From Phellopilus nigrolimitatus (taxonomy: Eukaryota > Basidiomycota > Agaricomycetes > Hymenochaetales > Hymenochaetaceae), in assembly GCA_021029095.1 (NCBI GenBank), contig JAJOHG010000006.1, positions 620,001 through 684,000 on the forward strand: DNA of 64,000 bases, in the 5' to 3' direction. The translations under genes were made by a program, and so were the position numbers. Below the pieces are notes generated by a model. That model was not told the origin of the DNA. It ran no database searches and saw only the letters and a program-made list of their open reading frames with translations. The number at the start of each line of letters is the position of its first letter. Within the stretch, counting starts at the first letter, position 1. Of the stretch, positions 1 through 10,658 are shown piece after piece.

Positions 1-73
1 ACAGCCAGACCTCATGGTTCCGTGCTCCATTCTCAACTACAGTCCTTCGCGACAAGTAAGGCGCAGGGCAATT

Positions 74-1414
74 CTAGAGCTTGGCAATCGCCTGCTTGTC
101 CCGCCGGAGCGTCTCGAAGTCCTCGTTCGACTTGAGCGTGCCAAGTTCGAACTGGCCCGTGTAGTTGTTTGCACGCATCCAGCTCTCGAGAGTGTGCCCG
201 TTCGGGTTGACCGACTTGATCCACTCCATGTCGCGCGTGATCACGTCGTCGCGCCACTGGCGCCAGAAGGCACTGATAATTCGTGGTGAGCATTAAGAGG
301 ACAAGACAAAAGAAATTCGACGCACGAGAAGTTCTGCCGCCACGTCGTGCTACCCTTTCCAAGGTCGCGCGCAACTGGCCTGTCCGTGCCCTTCAGGTTG
401 TCCATCCACTCGTCAACTGTCTGCCGCACGAATACTGCCTTCTGGCCCGTCACGCGCTTGAACGTCTCGACGACCCCATCGGGCCCGTCCCAGCCGACCA
501 TCTGGCTCGCGACTTCAAGATCCTTGCCGGAGACCTCCTCACGACGATCGAATGAGTAACGCGCGAAGAAGCCAAGGTCGCTGAGTGCGATCATGGGGAC
601 GTGCCCGTCGCCGATGGGTGAAGCGAAGACGAAGGTACCGTCTGCGCGCTGCTTTAGGGGGCCAAAAATAAGCTGTATGGGTTGTCATACCATTTCAGCT
701 GTATGAAGAATAGTTACGTTCCAAGAAATTATGAGTACTCACGATTTTGAGCATGTCCATGTACGGCCCGGACGTGACGCCGCTCCAGGTCATGCCGTTC
801 TCGCTCGTATCAGACTCCTGCGCCTTCATCCACTCCGCGACTCGGCCTTTCCCATCGTAGTGCTCTACCTTGTAGTCTGGGCTGTAATTGCCTTCTGTTT
901 TTGTTTTGTTTTGTAGTCAGAATGTGACATAACGAAAATATACTGGCACAGTTAAACCCTCTTGCTGACCTTCGTAGAGTAGTCCAGGTTGCTCCAGATG
1001 TAGTGGCGAAGTGTACCGACCCGCTTGGCCAGCTCGAAAATGCGCATGCCTGCGTACACTTTGCGGACCTCGCCGACAGTGAATCCGTCGGTGTTGATCC
1101 ACGCGCCATATACCCCCTTCAGCGCTTCATAGACAGATGGGAAGTCTTCGAACGAGCCTACAAGTATAAACGTGTCAGTTCATAGTTTTACCGAAGACGC
1201 AGGCGTGAAGCACGACAGGGACTGACCCTTGACGATCTCGACGCCCCTTTTCTTGAGCGCTTGCGCGCGCTTGGAGTCTGGGTCACGGGTGAGAGCGCGA
1301 ACGGCATATGGCGACGGTCTGCCGTCGGCGCTGGGAGCAATGTAAAGCGTCGACGACAGCTGACCCCTGCGCACCGGTTGCGCCAAGGACTAAAATCAGT
1401 TTCCTTCCGGACAT
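74..1414 (-). pseudogene. NmrA-like NAD(P)-binding protein, copy 1, frameshifted
   Basis: This is an NmrA-like member of the atypical short-chain dehydrogenase superfamily: a Rossmann-fold protein that binds NAD(P) and often acts as a redox sensor or reductase. The start at 1414 opens with MSGRKLILVLGATGAQG, carrying the GxxGxxG dinucleotide-binding loop. Five exons match intact copy 4 (13706-15030) at the same four intron positions. Compared with copies 2-4, one extra base lies near 1341-1343, just after the DAL codons. It shifts the frame and brings a TGA within about 20 codons. All later exons (donor near 969, donor near 742, the long exon down to about 325, last exon ending TAG at 74-76) remain open in the expected frames. 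The TATA box found 85-87 bases upstream of copies 2 and 3 is absent here. It is either a recent pseudogene or a functional gene with one sequence error. The substrate is unknown. Confidence 0.8.
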
Positions 1415-2519
1415 AATCAATTGAATTTAAATGTGGGTCAGGGTGGCACTCAAGCCTAGCGAAACGAGATAAGCTGTCCAGTGTGTTCTCGGATAGCAGT
1501 CATAGCAGCTCTTTCATATATGCCTCGGGAGCCAAGCAGCATGTGATTTGGTGTGCTTGTGTGGTGTCAGCAGTCGAGAAGTGTTCAGTTATAATTCCGG
1601 GCATGCGGACTTCGGGCATGAACCAGTAGGATCAGTCAGCACCGAAGCCAGGTCAAAGATTCAGAGAGCACTTTGGCAAGGGTATCCGGATGATCTCCGT
1701 AGTAGTACATCCACAGTTTTGACAGGCCCGAGGGTGCACTTCCGCTGGCTGGAGCAAGAGCTCTTAAACTGACTGATTGTCAATCGTGCCGGTGTTGAAA
1801 GGAGGATGTACCGGCAATTCCCGGAAAGCTCTTATTTACGTGTTGTTTTGATTAGCGCCTATCGCGTCTACGTACTGATTTGTTTGTACATTCCTGTTTC
1901 TTTGTCAAGTAGAGGGTACTACTATACGACAGCAGCAGTCATTAAGGGGTCCTGATAGAATCTTGCTTCCTTTTCGTTCGCCTCACACCTGTTTCTTTTG
2001 CCGTTCCTCTATCTATACACAGGCTTATTTCTAACAGAGAGGGGAAACCTTGCCATTACTCAAGCACTTACTATGATCTTATTCCACCTTTGTACTTAGT
2101 TAGTCGATCGTATGTTGCAGTGGATACAGATATTTAATATTATAGCAAATCGCTGGGGGAAGTGACGAACTAACCTTTTAATCTACATGCAATGTCCTGC
2201 CAGCGTTTGACTTATCCAGCCACACGACGAAGGATTGTCGCTAAATATCTCTTCGAGCCAAAATAATTTGGTGCATATTGTAACCTGCAACACTTCCTCT
2301 GATTTTTTCAAAATCTATGGACATCTAGTCTCGAATAAAGAAAAAACAACTTCACATGGGTCGAAATTTATTGACAACAAGTACATTTATTTCATCATAC
2401 TATGAACACTAGGTTTTACATTTGAACGATCGTATATCTTGGGGACCACTTCCACTTATCGGAAATTCATAAAGCTCGCCTATCTTATTCAAATCGAACG
2501 CTTGGAGAACGCCTCTACG
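1415..2519. repeat. Duplicated upstream segment of the NmrA array (unit A)
   Basis: No gene is seen here. Several blocks match, in the same order, the DNA upstream of copy 2. 1497-1512 (cagtcatagcagct) matches about 4249-4262. 1633-1652 (gatcagtcagcaccg) matches about 4381-4396. 1830-1890 (tta cgtgttg...gattag) matches about 4590-4650. 2213-2290 (atccagccacacgacg) matches about 5283-5370. The duplicated unit was therefore the gene plus roughly 1 kb or more of 5' DNA. The similarity is patchy, so the duplication is not recent, or only the coding part has been kept similar. Confidence 0.7.
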
Positions 2520-3815
2520 TTAAGATGGCGCGTCGGTCCGAAACTGCGCCGCATCTTCAATTGACTTGAGTGTGCTCAGATCGAGCTTGCCCGTGTAATT
2601 ATTCGCACGCATCCAGCTTTCGAGTGTATGACCATTCGGATTGACCGACTTGATCCACTCCATGTCGCGCGTGATCACGTCGTCGCGCCACTGGCGCCAG
2701 AAAGCACTGATAATTCGTGGTGAGCATTAAGAGGACAAGACAGACTGAGATTCGACGCACGAGAAGTTCTGCCGCCACTGTCGTGCTTCCCTTTCCAAGG
2801 TCGCGCGCAACTGGCCTGTCCGTATTCTTCAGGTTGTCCATCCACTCGTCAACCGTCTGCCGCACGAACTACCGCCTTTTGGCCCGTCACGCGCTTGAAC
2901 TGTCTCGACGACCCCGTCGGGCCCAGTCCCAGCCGACCATCTGGCTCGCGACCTCGAGGTCCTTTCCGAAACCTCCACGCGGTGGTCGAAGAAGTAGCGC
3001 GCGAAGAAGCCGAGGTCGCTGAGTGCGATCATAGGGACGTGCCCGTTGCCGATAGATGAAGCGAAGACGAATGTGCCGTCTGCTAGCTGCTTGAGGGGGC
3101 CAAACATGACCTGATACATATAGCTTCATAAAGCAGTTGAGCGGTTGTTTTAGCATATTGACTACTCACGATTTTAAGCATATCCATGTATGGCCCTGTA
3201 GTAACAGCACTCCACGTCATGCCGTTCACGCTCGTGTCCGACTCTTGCGCCTTCATCCACTCTCCAACCCGGCCCTTTCCGTCGTAGTGCTCAACCTTGT
3301 AGTCTGGATTATAATTTCCTTTCTAGTACACGAGGCAGTGGTCAAACGCCTGAATTGCCGGAAAGAACAGGTCATGGGCCTACCTTCGTAGAGTAGTCCA
3401 GGTTACTCCAGATATAATGGCGGACGGTGCCAACCTGTTTGGCCAGCTCGAAAATGCGCATGCCCGCATACAGTTCGCGAACTTCGCCGACAGTGAAACC
3501 GTCCGTGTTGATCCATGCGCCGTATACACCCTTCAGCGCTTCGTAGACGATCGGGAAGTCTTCAAAAGAACCTTTATTCCCGTATCGTTATCAATACACG
3601 TAGACTGTTAAATACAAAGGGGACCGACCTTTGACGAGCTCGACACCCTTAGCCTTGAGATCTTGCGCACGCTTATTATCGGGGTTGCGGGTGAGAGCGC
3701 GAATAGCATATGGTGATGGGCTTCCATCTGCACCTGCAGCAAGTAATGCATCAATGACAGCTAGTCCCTGCGCGCCGGTTGCGCCAAGGACCAAAATCAA
3801 TTTCTTTTCCGACAT
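2520..3815 (-). pseudogene. NmrA-like protein, copy 2, multiple frameshifts
   Basis: This is the second member of the tandem NmrA-like family. Exon 1 (from 3815, MSEKKLILVLGATGAQG) and exons 2 and 3 are intact and carry the Rossmann nucleotide-binding loop. The long fourth exon is broken by about five single-base indels relative to copies 1, 3 and 4: extra bases near 2779, 2869, 2901 and 2934, and a missing base near 2964-2971. Between these points the codons still match, and the last exon ends in TAA at 2520-2522. A TATAAAA box lies at 3902-3908, 87 bases before the start. The indel density argues for a pseudogene, but the same kind of indel occurs in essential genes elsewhere in the window, so locally poor sequence is a real alternative. 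Confidence 0.8.
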
Positions 3816-5596
3816 AATGGATGAAAGCGCAGCTTGTGTCGACGTAGCAGTAGGTTGCAAAGCGGATTGGTTTGCGAAGATAGCTGAAAACTACAGCCGC
3901 ATTTTATATGTTCTTTTATGGCCAAGAGGGAAAATGTTCATGTGACTTTATGGTAAGTCGCAATGTCAGCAGTTGAAAAGTGCAGAGTTTTAGCAGGAGA
4001 ATCGCCATTCGGCATCGGTGTTGAGTGCTCGGGTATAGGACCGTTTCAGTCAGCGGTGTGACTATAGTGTAATGAATAAAACTGTAGTCTCGATGCAATA
4101 CCTTCTCTAATCCAGAAATTCGCCGCGCCGATTCCTAAAGGAGGCCAAGCGAGCCCCAGATTGAACAGCAAACAAGTCAAGAAGGTTTCGTCGCCACTTT
4201 CAGTGAAAGAGATATTACTAGTCCAGATGAAACCTGATAACAAGTAGCAGTCATAGCAGCTGTTTTGTGTACGTCTCACCAACCAAGTATCCAATACAAT
4301 TTGAGGATATTTGGGTGGTGTCAGGTGCTAGGAGGTTGAGATTATTCTTCAGAGATCGGGCTTCGGGTATGGCATCAGTAGGATCAGTCAGCACCGTGTC
4401 TTCCCCGACTCAGAACTCTTCGAAAAGCGCGCTTGGCCGAACGACCATCATCGCGAAGTACGATTTTTGCCACGCCAAGGAATCTTGACCGAGAATGAAA
4501 GGATGCTGGCTCGGGAGGGCGAATCGATTCAGATCTGTTGAAAACTCATTGAAGGTATAATGACACCGGTAACTTCCGGTAACCGGGTGAACTCTTGTTT
4601 ACGCGTTGATTGGTTAGCCCGCGCGTTCGTGCTAGTTCTCCAACTGACTTGTATTTACTTTTGACTTCCGACCGCTGCGCGAGACTATAATGCTCTAAAT
4701 AGCCGATAAATTTATGCATATCTTTTTCGCGCCTTCGACGATTTTCCCCATCCTTGTGATCTACAGTGGACGTTGACATCTGTACCACGACGCGCCCACG
4801 TTTGAAGTTGTCTTCTACGCGAGGTGAATGACCAATGTCTTCATGCAGTTTCCTATTCCTAAGAAAGTATGAAAAGCGAAACAACTGTCAGGCATGGTAT
4901 TGTAGTTTTGCTGCAATTTGCGTGATTACGGCGGAACCTGGAAGAGATAACTATTCAATTACTTGCTGAGATCAAATAAAACATGTCTAGCTACATCGCT
5001 TGAGGATTTGCATGTACCCAGTTGAGGGTATGATTGCGAGACCTTCTCTTCCAGTAGGGCTACAACAAATAATATTACAGAATATTATATGCCTACCCGA
5101 TGCCTGATAGGATTCCTGACGTGGAATGAATGTACAAAGCACCAATTCATAGTGATGTCCTATGTGATATGTATGGGAGCTCAAATAGAGCCCAGTTCGC
5201 TTGCAGTAAAACGAGAACTGCTCCTCTCGTCAACATGTGATGTTGAGAAGAGTTTGTCTGCCCTGGCAATAACACTTGATGTATCCAGCCACACGACGGT
5301 CACGAGAGATCGACGTTGCACACTAAGTGTTTTTCAAGCCAAAAAACGCCGTACTTGGTGCACATATCGTAACATGCTATGCCTGAAGCTGTTTTTTTTT
5401 TCTCGAAGTAATGTGTTCCCATGATTATATCGATTCTATACGTGTGACAAATACGGTGGAATACCGAGAAAACCCGTCTATTTCGATATCATTAAGCATG
5501 AATTAGAAAGAAGACTTGCACATTTAACACTTGCATATCATAAGTTCCTCGTTTCAACAACTACAAGGCCGTGAAGTTCAACCACCTTATGTAGGT
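3816..5596. repeat. Duplicated upstream segment of the NmrA array (unit B)
   Basis: No supportable gene. The first few hundred bases (about 3950-4080, with 'gagtgctcgggtata' and 'ttcagtcagcgg') match the DNA upstream of copy 3 (about 7040-7130). The segment from about 4249 to 5400 matches, in order, the DNA upstream of copy 1. This segment therefore bridges the two neighbours and shows that the array grew by tandem duplication of units holding a gene plus its 5' flank. A run of ten T residues lies near 5391-5400. Confidence 0.65.
3902..3908 (-). promoter_or_regulatory. TATA box of NmrA copy 2
   Basis: TATAAAA on the minus strand, 87 bases upstream of the start codon of copy 2. Copy 3 has TATAAAT at nearly the same distance (85 bases), which supports a shared core promoter. 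Confidence 0.5.
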
Positions 5597-6905
5597 TCAA
5601 AGAAGCTTGGCAGTCTCGAGTATTTGGATACGAAGCGCGCCGTCATCAATATTCTTGAGTGTACTCATATCGAGCTTGCCAGTGTAATTGTTCGCACGCA
5701 TCCAGCTCTCGAGAGTGTAGGCCTCTTGGATTTACTGACTTAACCCACGCCATGTCGCGCGTTATCACGTCATCACGCCATTGGCGCCAGAAGGCACTGA
5801 TAAGTCATGGTAAGTATTGACGGGTCAAGCTAGGACAGGATTTGACGCACGAAAAGTTCTGCCGCCAAGTTGTGCTGCCCATCTCCATGTCTCTCGCCAC
5901 GGGCACGTCTATTCCTGAAAAGTTGTTCATCCACCCGTCGACCGTCTGCCGCACAAACACTGCCTTCTGGCCCGTCACGCGTTTGAACGTCTCGACGAGA
6001 CCATCGGGCCCGTCCCAGCCGACCATCTCGCTCGCAACCTCGAGATCCTTGCCCGAGACCTCCATGCGGTGATCGAAGGAGTAGCGCGCGAAGAAGCCGA
6101 GGTCGCTGAGTGCGATCATGGGGACGTGCCCGTCGCCGATGGGCGAGGCGAAGACGAAGGTGCCGTCTGCGCGCTGCGCGAGAGGGCCGAACATCATCTG
6201 AAGAGGTTGAGATATAATCAGAAAACGGTTGAGACCTCTAAAACTGATCACTCACAATTTTTAGCATGTCTACGTACGGCCCTGTGGTGACAGCACTCCA
6301 TGTCATGCCGTTCTCACTCGTGTCGGACTCCTGCGCCTTCATCCAATCGGCGACTCGGCCTTTCCCGTCGTAATGTCCGACCTTATAATTTGGACTATAA
6401 TTCGCTTTCTATTAAACCAACGTAACGGCCGGAATGAGTGAGCCGTCGAGCAGAAGAAGAACATAGATTGACCTTCGTAGTGTAGTCAAGGTTGCTCCAG
6501 ACGTAGTGGCGAAGGGTGCCGACCTGCTTTGCCAACTCGAAAATGCGCATGCCCGCGTACAGTTCGCGGACCTCGCCGACGGTGAATCCATCGGTGTTAA
6601 TCCATGCTCCGTATGCGCCCTTCAAGGCCTCAGAGACGATCGGGAAGTCTTCGAAAGAACCTTGATAACCGCATTGTTATCAAATACACGTAGACCTTTA
6701 CACACAAAGAAGGCTGACCTTTGACAAGCTCGACGCCCTTCGCCTTCAGGTCTTGGGCGCGCCTGTTTTCAGGGTTGCGGGTGAGAGCCCGAACGGCGTA
6801 TGGCGAGGGGCTGCCGTCTGCTCCTGGAGCAAGCAAAGCGTCGATGACAGCTATTCCCTGAGCGCCCGTCGCTCCAAGGACTAAAATCAGTTTCTTTCCA
6901 GACAT
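5597..6905 (-). CDS. NmrA-like NAD(P)-binding protein, copy 3, altered C-terminus
   Basis: Third tandem member. The start at 6905 reads MSGKKLILVLGATGAQG and has the nucleotide-binding GxxGxxG loop. Five exons use the family's intron positions, and exons 1-4 are fully open with no indels. In the last exon one extra base near 5718-5730, compared with the other copies, shifts the frame after the TRDM...VNP segment. As written, the protein gains an unrelated tail of about 22 residues and stops at 5646-5648. In the ancestral frame the stop would be TGA at 5597-5599. The altered part lies past the Rossmann core, so the protein might still fold. A TATA box lies 85 bases upstream. Likely a reductase or redox-sensor-type protein; substrate unknown. 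Confidence 0.75.
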
Positions 6906-7559
6906 AATGGATCAAGGCAGGTGTGTCGTCGAAGTGGTGAGCTTGCAGAACAGAAGGACTTTGAGAAGATAGTCAAGAATTATAGCAGTATTTATATCCC
7001 CTCCAAGTGACAAATCTCATTGATTTTATGGGAGGTTGCAGTGTAAGCAGTCGAAAGTAGAGAGATCACCATCGGCCATGGGGTTTGAGTGCCCGGGCAT
7101 TGGCTATTTTCAGTCAGCGGCGCAACTGAAATGTAAGAGATTGGATAGTAGAGAAGTCGGGAAGGTTGCTCTCGCCGTTTCTTTGAAAGCGAATCTCTCT
7201 AGCTTATGTATCATTGGAGCAAGGAGAAACATCAGCAATAGCATCAGTCTTGGGTCCAGGAAAGCCTCCGGTCGTTTCGTTGGGGCAGCATCGGTTGGCG
7301 TGTCAAACTTTCTGCTAAAAAAAAATAGGTGTTGAATTCCATACGTTCATTTTTCTCTTGTTCTCAGCAGGAGGTAGTAGATAAAGTGCAAAAGTGCTGT
7401 GTATAAAGAGTGACTAAGTAAGTAGCTACAGTTAGACGGGCCGAATTCCGCGCCACATCATAGCCTTTTATGGGTGTGTATGCAGACCGCAGCGAGCTGA
7501 CAGTGAACTGAAGAGCGCAAAGGTACACCTAAGCTGCGCGTGTGAGTTGTACGATAACC
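6906..7559. other. Divergent intergenic region, NmrA copy 3 / FYVE gene
   Basis: No gene is seen. The first part (to about 7140) matches the region upstream of NmrA copy 2 and carries the TATA box of copy 3. The remainder should hold the promoter and leader of the FYVE gene that starts at 7560. Confidence 0.5.
6990..6996 (-). promoter_or_regulatory. TATA box of NmrA copy 3
   Basis: TATAAAT on the minus strand, 85 bases upstream of the copy 3 start. The spacing matches copy 2. Confidence 0.5.
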
Positions 7560-10358
7560 ATGAGCACGACGTCCTACGTACCCTACCAAGCGTATAAGGT
7601 GAGCTTACTTGCCGCTTTCTTTCTTCTCTATGGTCTCATTTACAGCGCGGTATAGTCCAAGCGCCACTCACGCGTCGTGTCAACTCCGCTGGTCCTTGAG
7701 CCAGATGTCACAGCGTCCCTCCTCATCAACCGCGACATCACCCCACTCCTTCCTTGGACACCAGTCGGAAGGCAGACGTGGAAGAAAAGATTATGTTGTC
7801 AGGAGGTCACAGATGCTTCAAGCGACGTGGCATCGCAGCAGAGCTACAATCCGTCATTGAACAGTATCTTGGCAAGACCGCGACGGACGTCTGCGGTCAG
7901 TGCGTTCTCACAGGAAACACCGCTGTTGGAGGTATTACCTAGTGTCGAGGCCAGCTATATGTCCGAGCCGACAAGACCCTCTTCTGCAGGAGCCCAGTCT
8001 ACAGCCAGTACAACCGCTGGTGCTACGCTCAATGGTGATGCATCAGAACCGTCAAGCCCAACCAACAACCATCCGACACCTGTTTTATCGACCACGTCTC
8101 CCCCGACTGTATCCAATGAGACGTTATCCTCTTCCTCCAGTGCATCCTCCGAGGCCGGACCGTCTACCTCTAAACCTGCGTCCAGGACGCGCAAGACCTC
8201 TACATTCCGTTATGTGCCGCTTCGCCCGGTTTCGAGCTCGACGCCTCGAACATCTTCACCCCTTGCCAGCACACAAGCGCGGGTATTATCTGCTACTCTG
8301 CCGCCACCATCGCCACTGTCGTCTTCACAACGTTTTGACCAAGTTCCTGCATCTTCTCACGCGAACTCTGCGTCAGTGACTCCGGCATTTGCAACGCCGC
8401 CTGTGCAATCTGTGACGCCCTCATACGTGGGAACTGAAACTCCCATTCCGAGAGCTGTAATCTCAAACTCTCATCTACGGAGTGCTTCGACAACAGTAAC
8501 TCCGCCTCGCGAACCATTCAAGCCTCCTCAGCGTACCAGCTCATTACCTCCACCGCCACCTCCCAAGCCTATATCACCCTCTCCGACTCCCTCCTCTGTT
8601 TCGTCCCCACGCGTCCAATCGCCTATACCACAGACAACGCCATCCACCTCAGTATCTACTGCCGCTTCTTCGCACAAGACTGTCTACCGGCCGGGTTTTC
8701 AACCGAAGGGCGTTTACCGCCCACTAACGGACGAATTTCTCTTGCTTCGCAAGCAGGCGCGCGAGATTGGGCGCGTCGAGCGTACACGCCTCGAACGACG
8801 CTTCGAAAAACTCGTGGACTTACATTTTTCTGATTCTACGGAGAGCCAGGCTAACGGAAACAGCATGAAGGGGAAGGAGAAGCCGCCTCTTTCGCGCCGT
8901 GCGTCGTCATTATTTGAACTAGACTTTAATGATCTACGGACAAAGAGCGCGTCGGAGCTGTGGAGAGGCGTGCTGGAGAGTCGAGCGGCTGCGGCGAACG
9001 GTGGAAAGGGAGTCATCCGTGGTATGTATCTACTTTTGTTTCCTTCGGTTTTCTTCGACAAAAATCTTGGTCTCGGGCTCCTAACGTCTGTGCAAAAATT
9101 CAGTTGCTGAACAGAGGATCACACCCTGGCAGGACGATGCGGAGGTCTCGGCATGTCCACATTGTTCGTAAGTAATTCAGACGACCAGGTTGTAAGTACG
9201 GATTTAACAAGCTTTTATTTATTTCCAGCGCCTCTTTTCATCCCCTGACAAATCGAAAACATCATTGTCGGCTGTGTGGCCGAATAATATGCTCGCTCCC
9301 TGTCAAGAATCCGCAGCGACCGGTATCGTGCTCGCTACTGTTCATGGCCGATCCTAAGTCCGGTCGGATACAGGAAGTCAGCGAAACTGTCGACTACGGC
9401 GTACGGCCTCGCAACAGAGTGAACTCCCTTGGTGATAAGGGGAAGAACGAGGGTGCGGATGAAAAATTCTTGAGTGGCGTAAGGATATGCCGAGAGTGCA
9501 AGCCGTTATGCTGTGAGTTTTAGTGATTGCAATCTTAGAGTAAATTCTAATGAATCAGTCGTAAAGGCGTCAGCAATACAGACAAGAGGCCAAGCGCGTT
9601 CCCGCTATGGTCCGGCTCTACGAGGTACACTTTTTCTCCACACTCGCAACTCATTCGTCGCGTTACTTACACTCCTGAAGGCTCTGATCGCACTGGAGTC
9701 GGAAATTGAAGAAGCTCTGCCCCAATTTCAGGAGCTCATGATTTCGCTCTCGTTCGTCTATGATTTCCTCTTAGTAGCAAGATACATTTCTCTGACATGG
9801 AAACATAGAAATGGCACCGACGAGAAACCGACGAAAGAAGCCACAGCTGCGCGAAAGCAGCTATTGCAGTGCTTTTCCGATTACGATGTAATAGCGAAAC
9901 GTATCCGAAAGGTCCCGTGTCCGAATGGACCAGGGAGTTCCCAAGAGAGGGTCCAGGCCGCGATTTTGGCAAGGGCGAACGCGTTCTTGCAGAAGAACAT
10001 GTTTCCTCTCCAGGTTCGCTTCACTTCTCTCCACTTGAATATTTACTGCGCTAAAAGGCCTTCGTAGTCCCTACCAAAACTCAAGAAGCGAACGTCTTCA
10101 ATCTCAGGCGCGAACGGCGCGAAGGGGTCTGCCCTACCGGGCGACACGCAAGTTATCGACCCAGACTCGGAGCTGGCACTCGCGCTGCAGCCGCTGCTGG
10201 AGCAAGAGGCGCTGCTCGAGTCGTTCGTCGAGGAGGCGAAGGCGCACCGCAAGTTCGAGGACGCGAAGACGCTGAAGGCGAACCTGGGCGAGATCCGTGC
10301 GGAGATAGACCGGGTCGTGGCGCGTGCGGATAGTGGGACGATCGAGAGGTTGAGCTGA
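7560..10358 (+). CDS. PEP7: FYVE-domain endosomal tether, Pep7/Vac1 (rabenosyn-5) type
   Basis: Proteins of this type bind PI3P on endosomes through a FYVE finger, bind Rab5-type GTPases, and help fuse Golgi-derived vesicles with endosomes on the way to the vacuole. Exon 1 (7560-7598, MSTTSYVPYQAYK) joins 7656-9021, a roughly 450-residue Ser/Pro/Thr-rich region expected to be disordered. The finger is split over the next exons: CPHCS at the end of 9104-9167, then RKHHCRLCG, a further Cys pair and CREC in 9229-9512. Coiled-coil-like and Rab-binding segments follow (YRQEAKRVPAMVRLYE, then ALIALESEIEEALPQFQEL). The last exon starts near 10068, holds LESFVEEAKAHRKFEDAKTL as in rabenosyn C-termini, and ends in TGA at 10356-10358. 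Joining the exon after 9512 to YRQEAK needs one base fewer in the AAA at 9563-9565, so a frame error is suspected there. Family assignment is strong; orthology to PEP7 is an inference. Confidence 0.85.
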
Positions 10359-10658
10359 CCTTTGGAATGATAGGCTCCGCTTTCCCTGCGTATGGTTCAA
10401 GCTTCGGATCTATAGTAGCATATCTACAGGCGGATTTATACCATGTTTTTCTGAACAATGATTGGCTTGACTTTACAATCGTGAAAATCCGGAGAGATGA
10501 ACGATACGCGATTATGTAAATTGGATGCGGGGAAGCGACCTGATCATATGACGAAAGCGGGGAGTGACAAGACGCGCTTACCTCCGTGTCCTCCGAGCAC
10601 GTATTTAACACGGAACTGCGTCTCATTAGCTCCCCATTCGCCCCCTATCTGCCCAATC

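Noticed and set aside
5391..5400. T run taken as an RNA polymerase III terminator
   Set aside because: No tRNA-like cloverleaf or A/B box was seen upstream; it lies within the duplicated flank.
1415..5596. Transposon between NmrA copies
   Set aside because: No terminal repeats, target-site duplication or transposase fragment; the similarity is explained by duplicated gene flanks.
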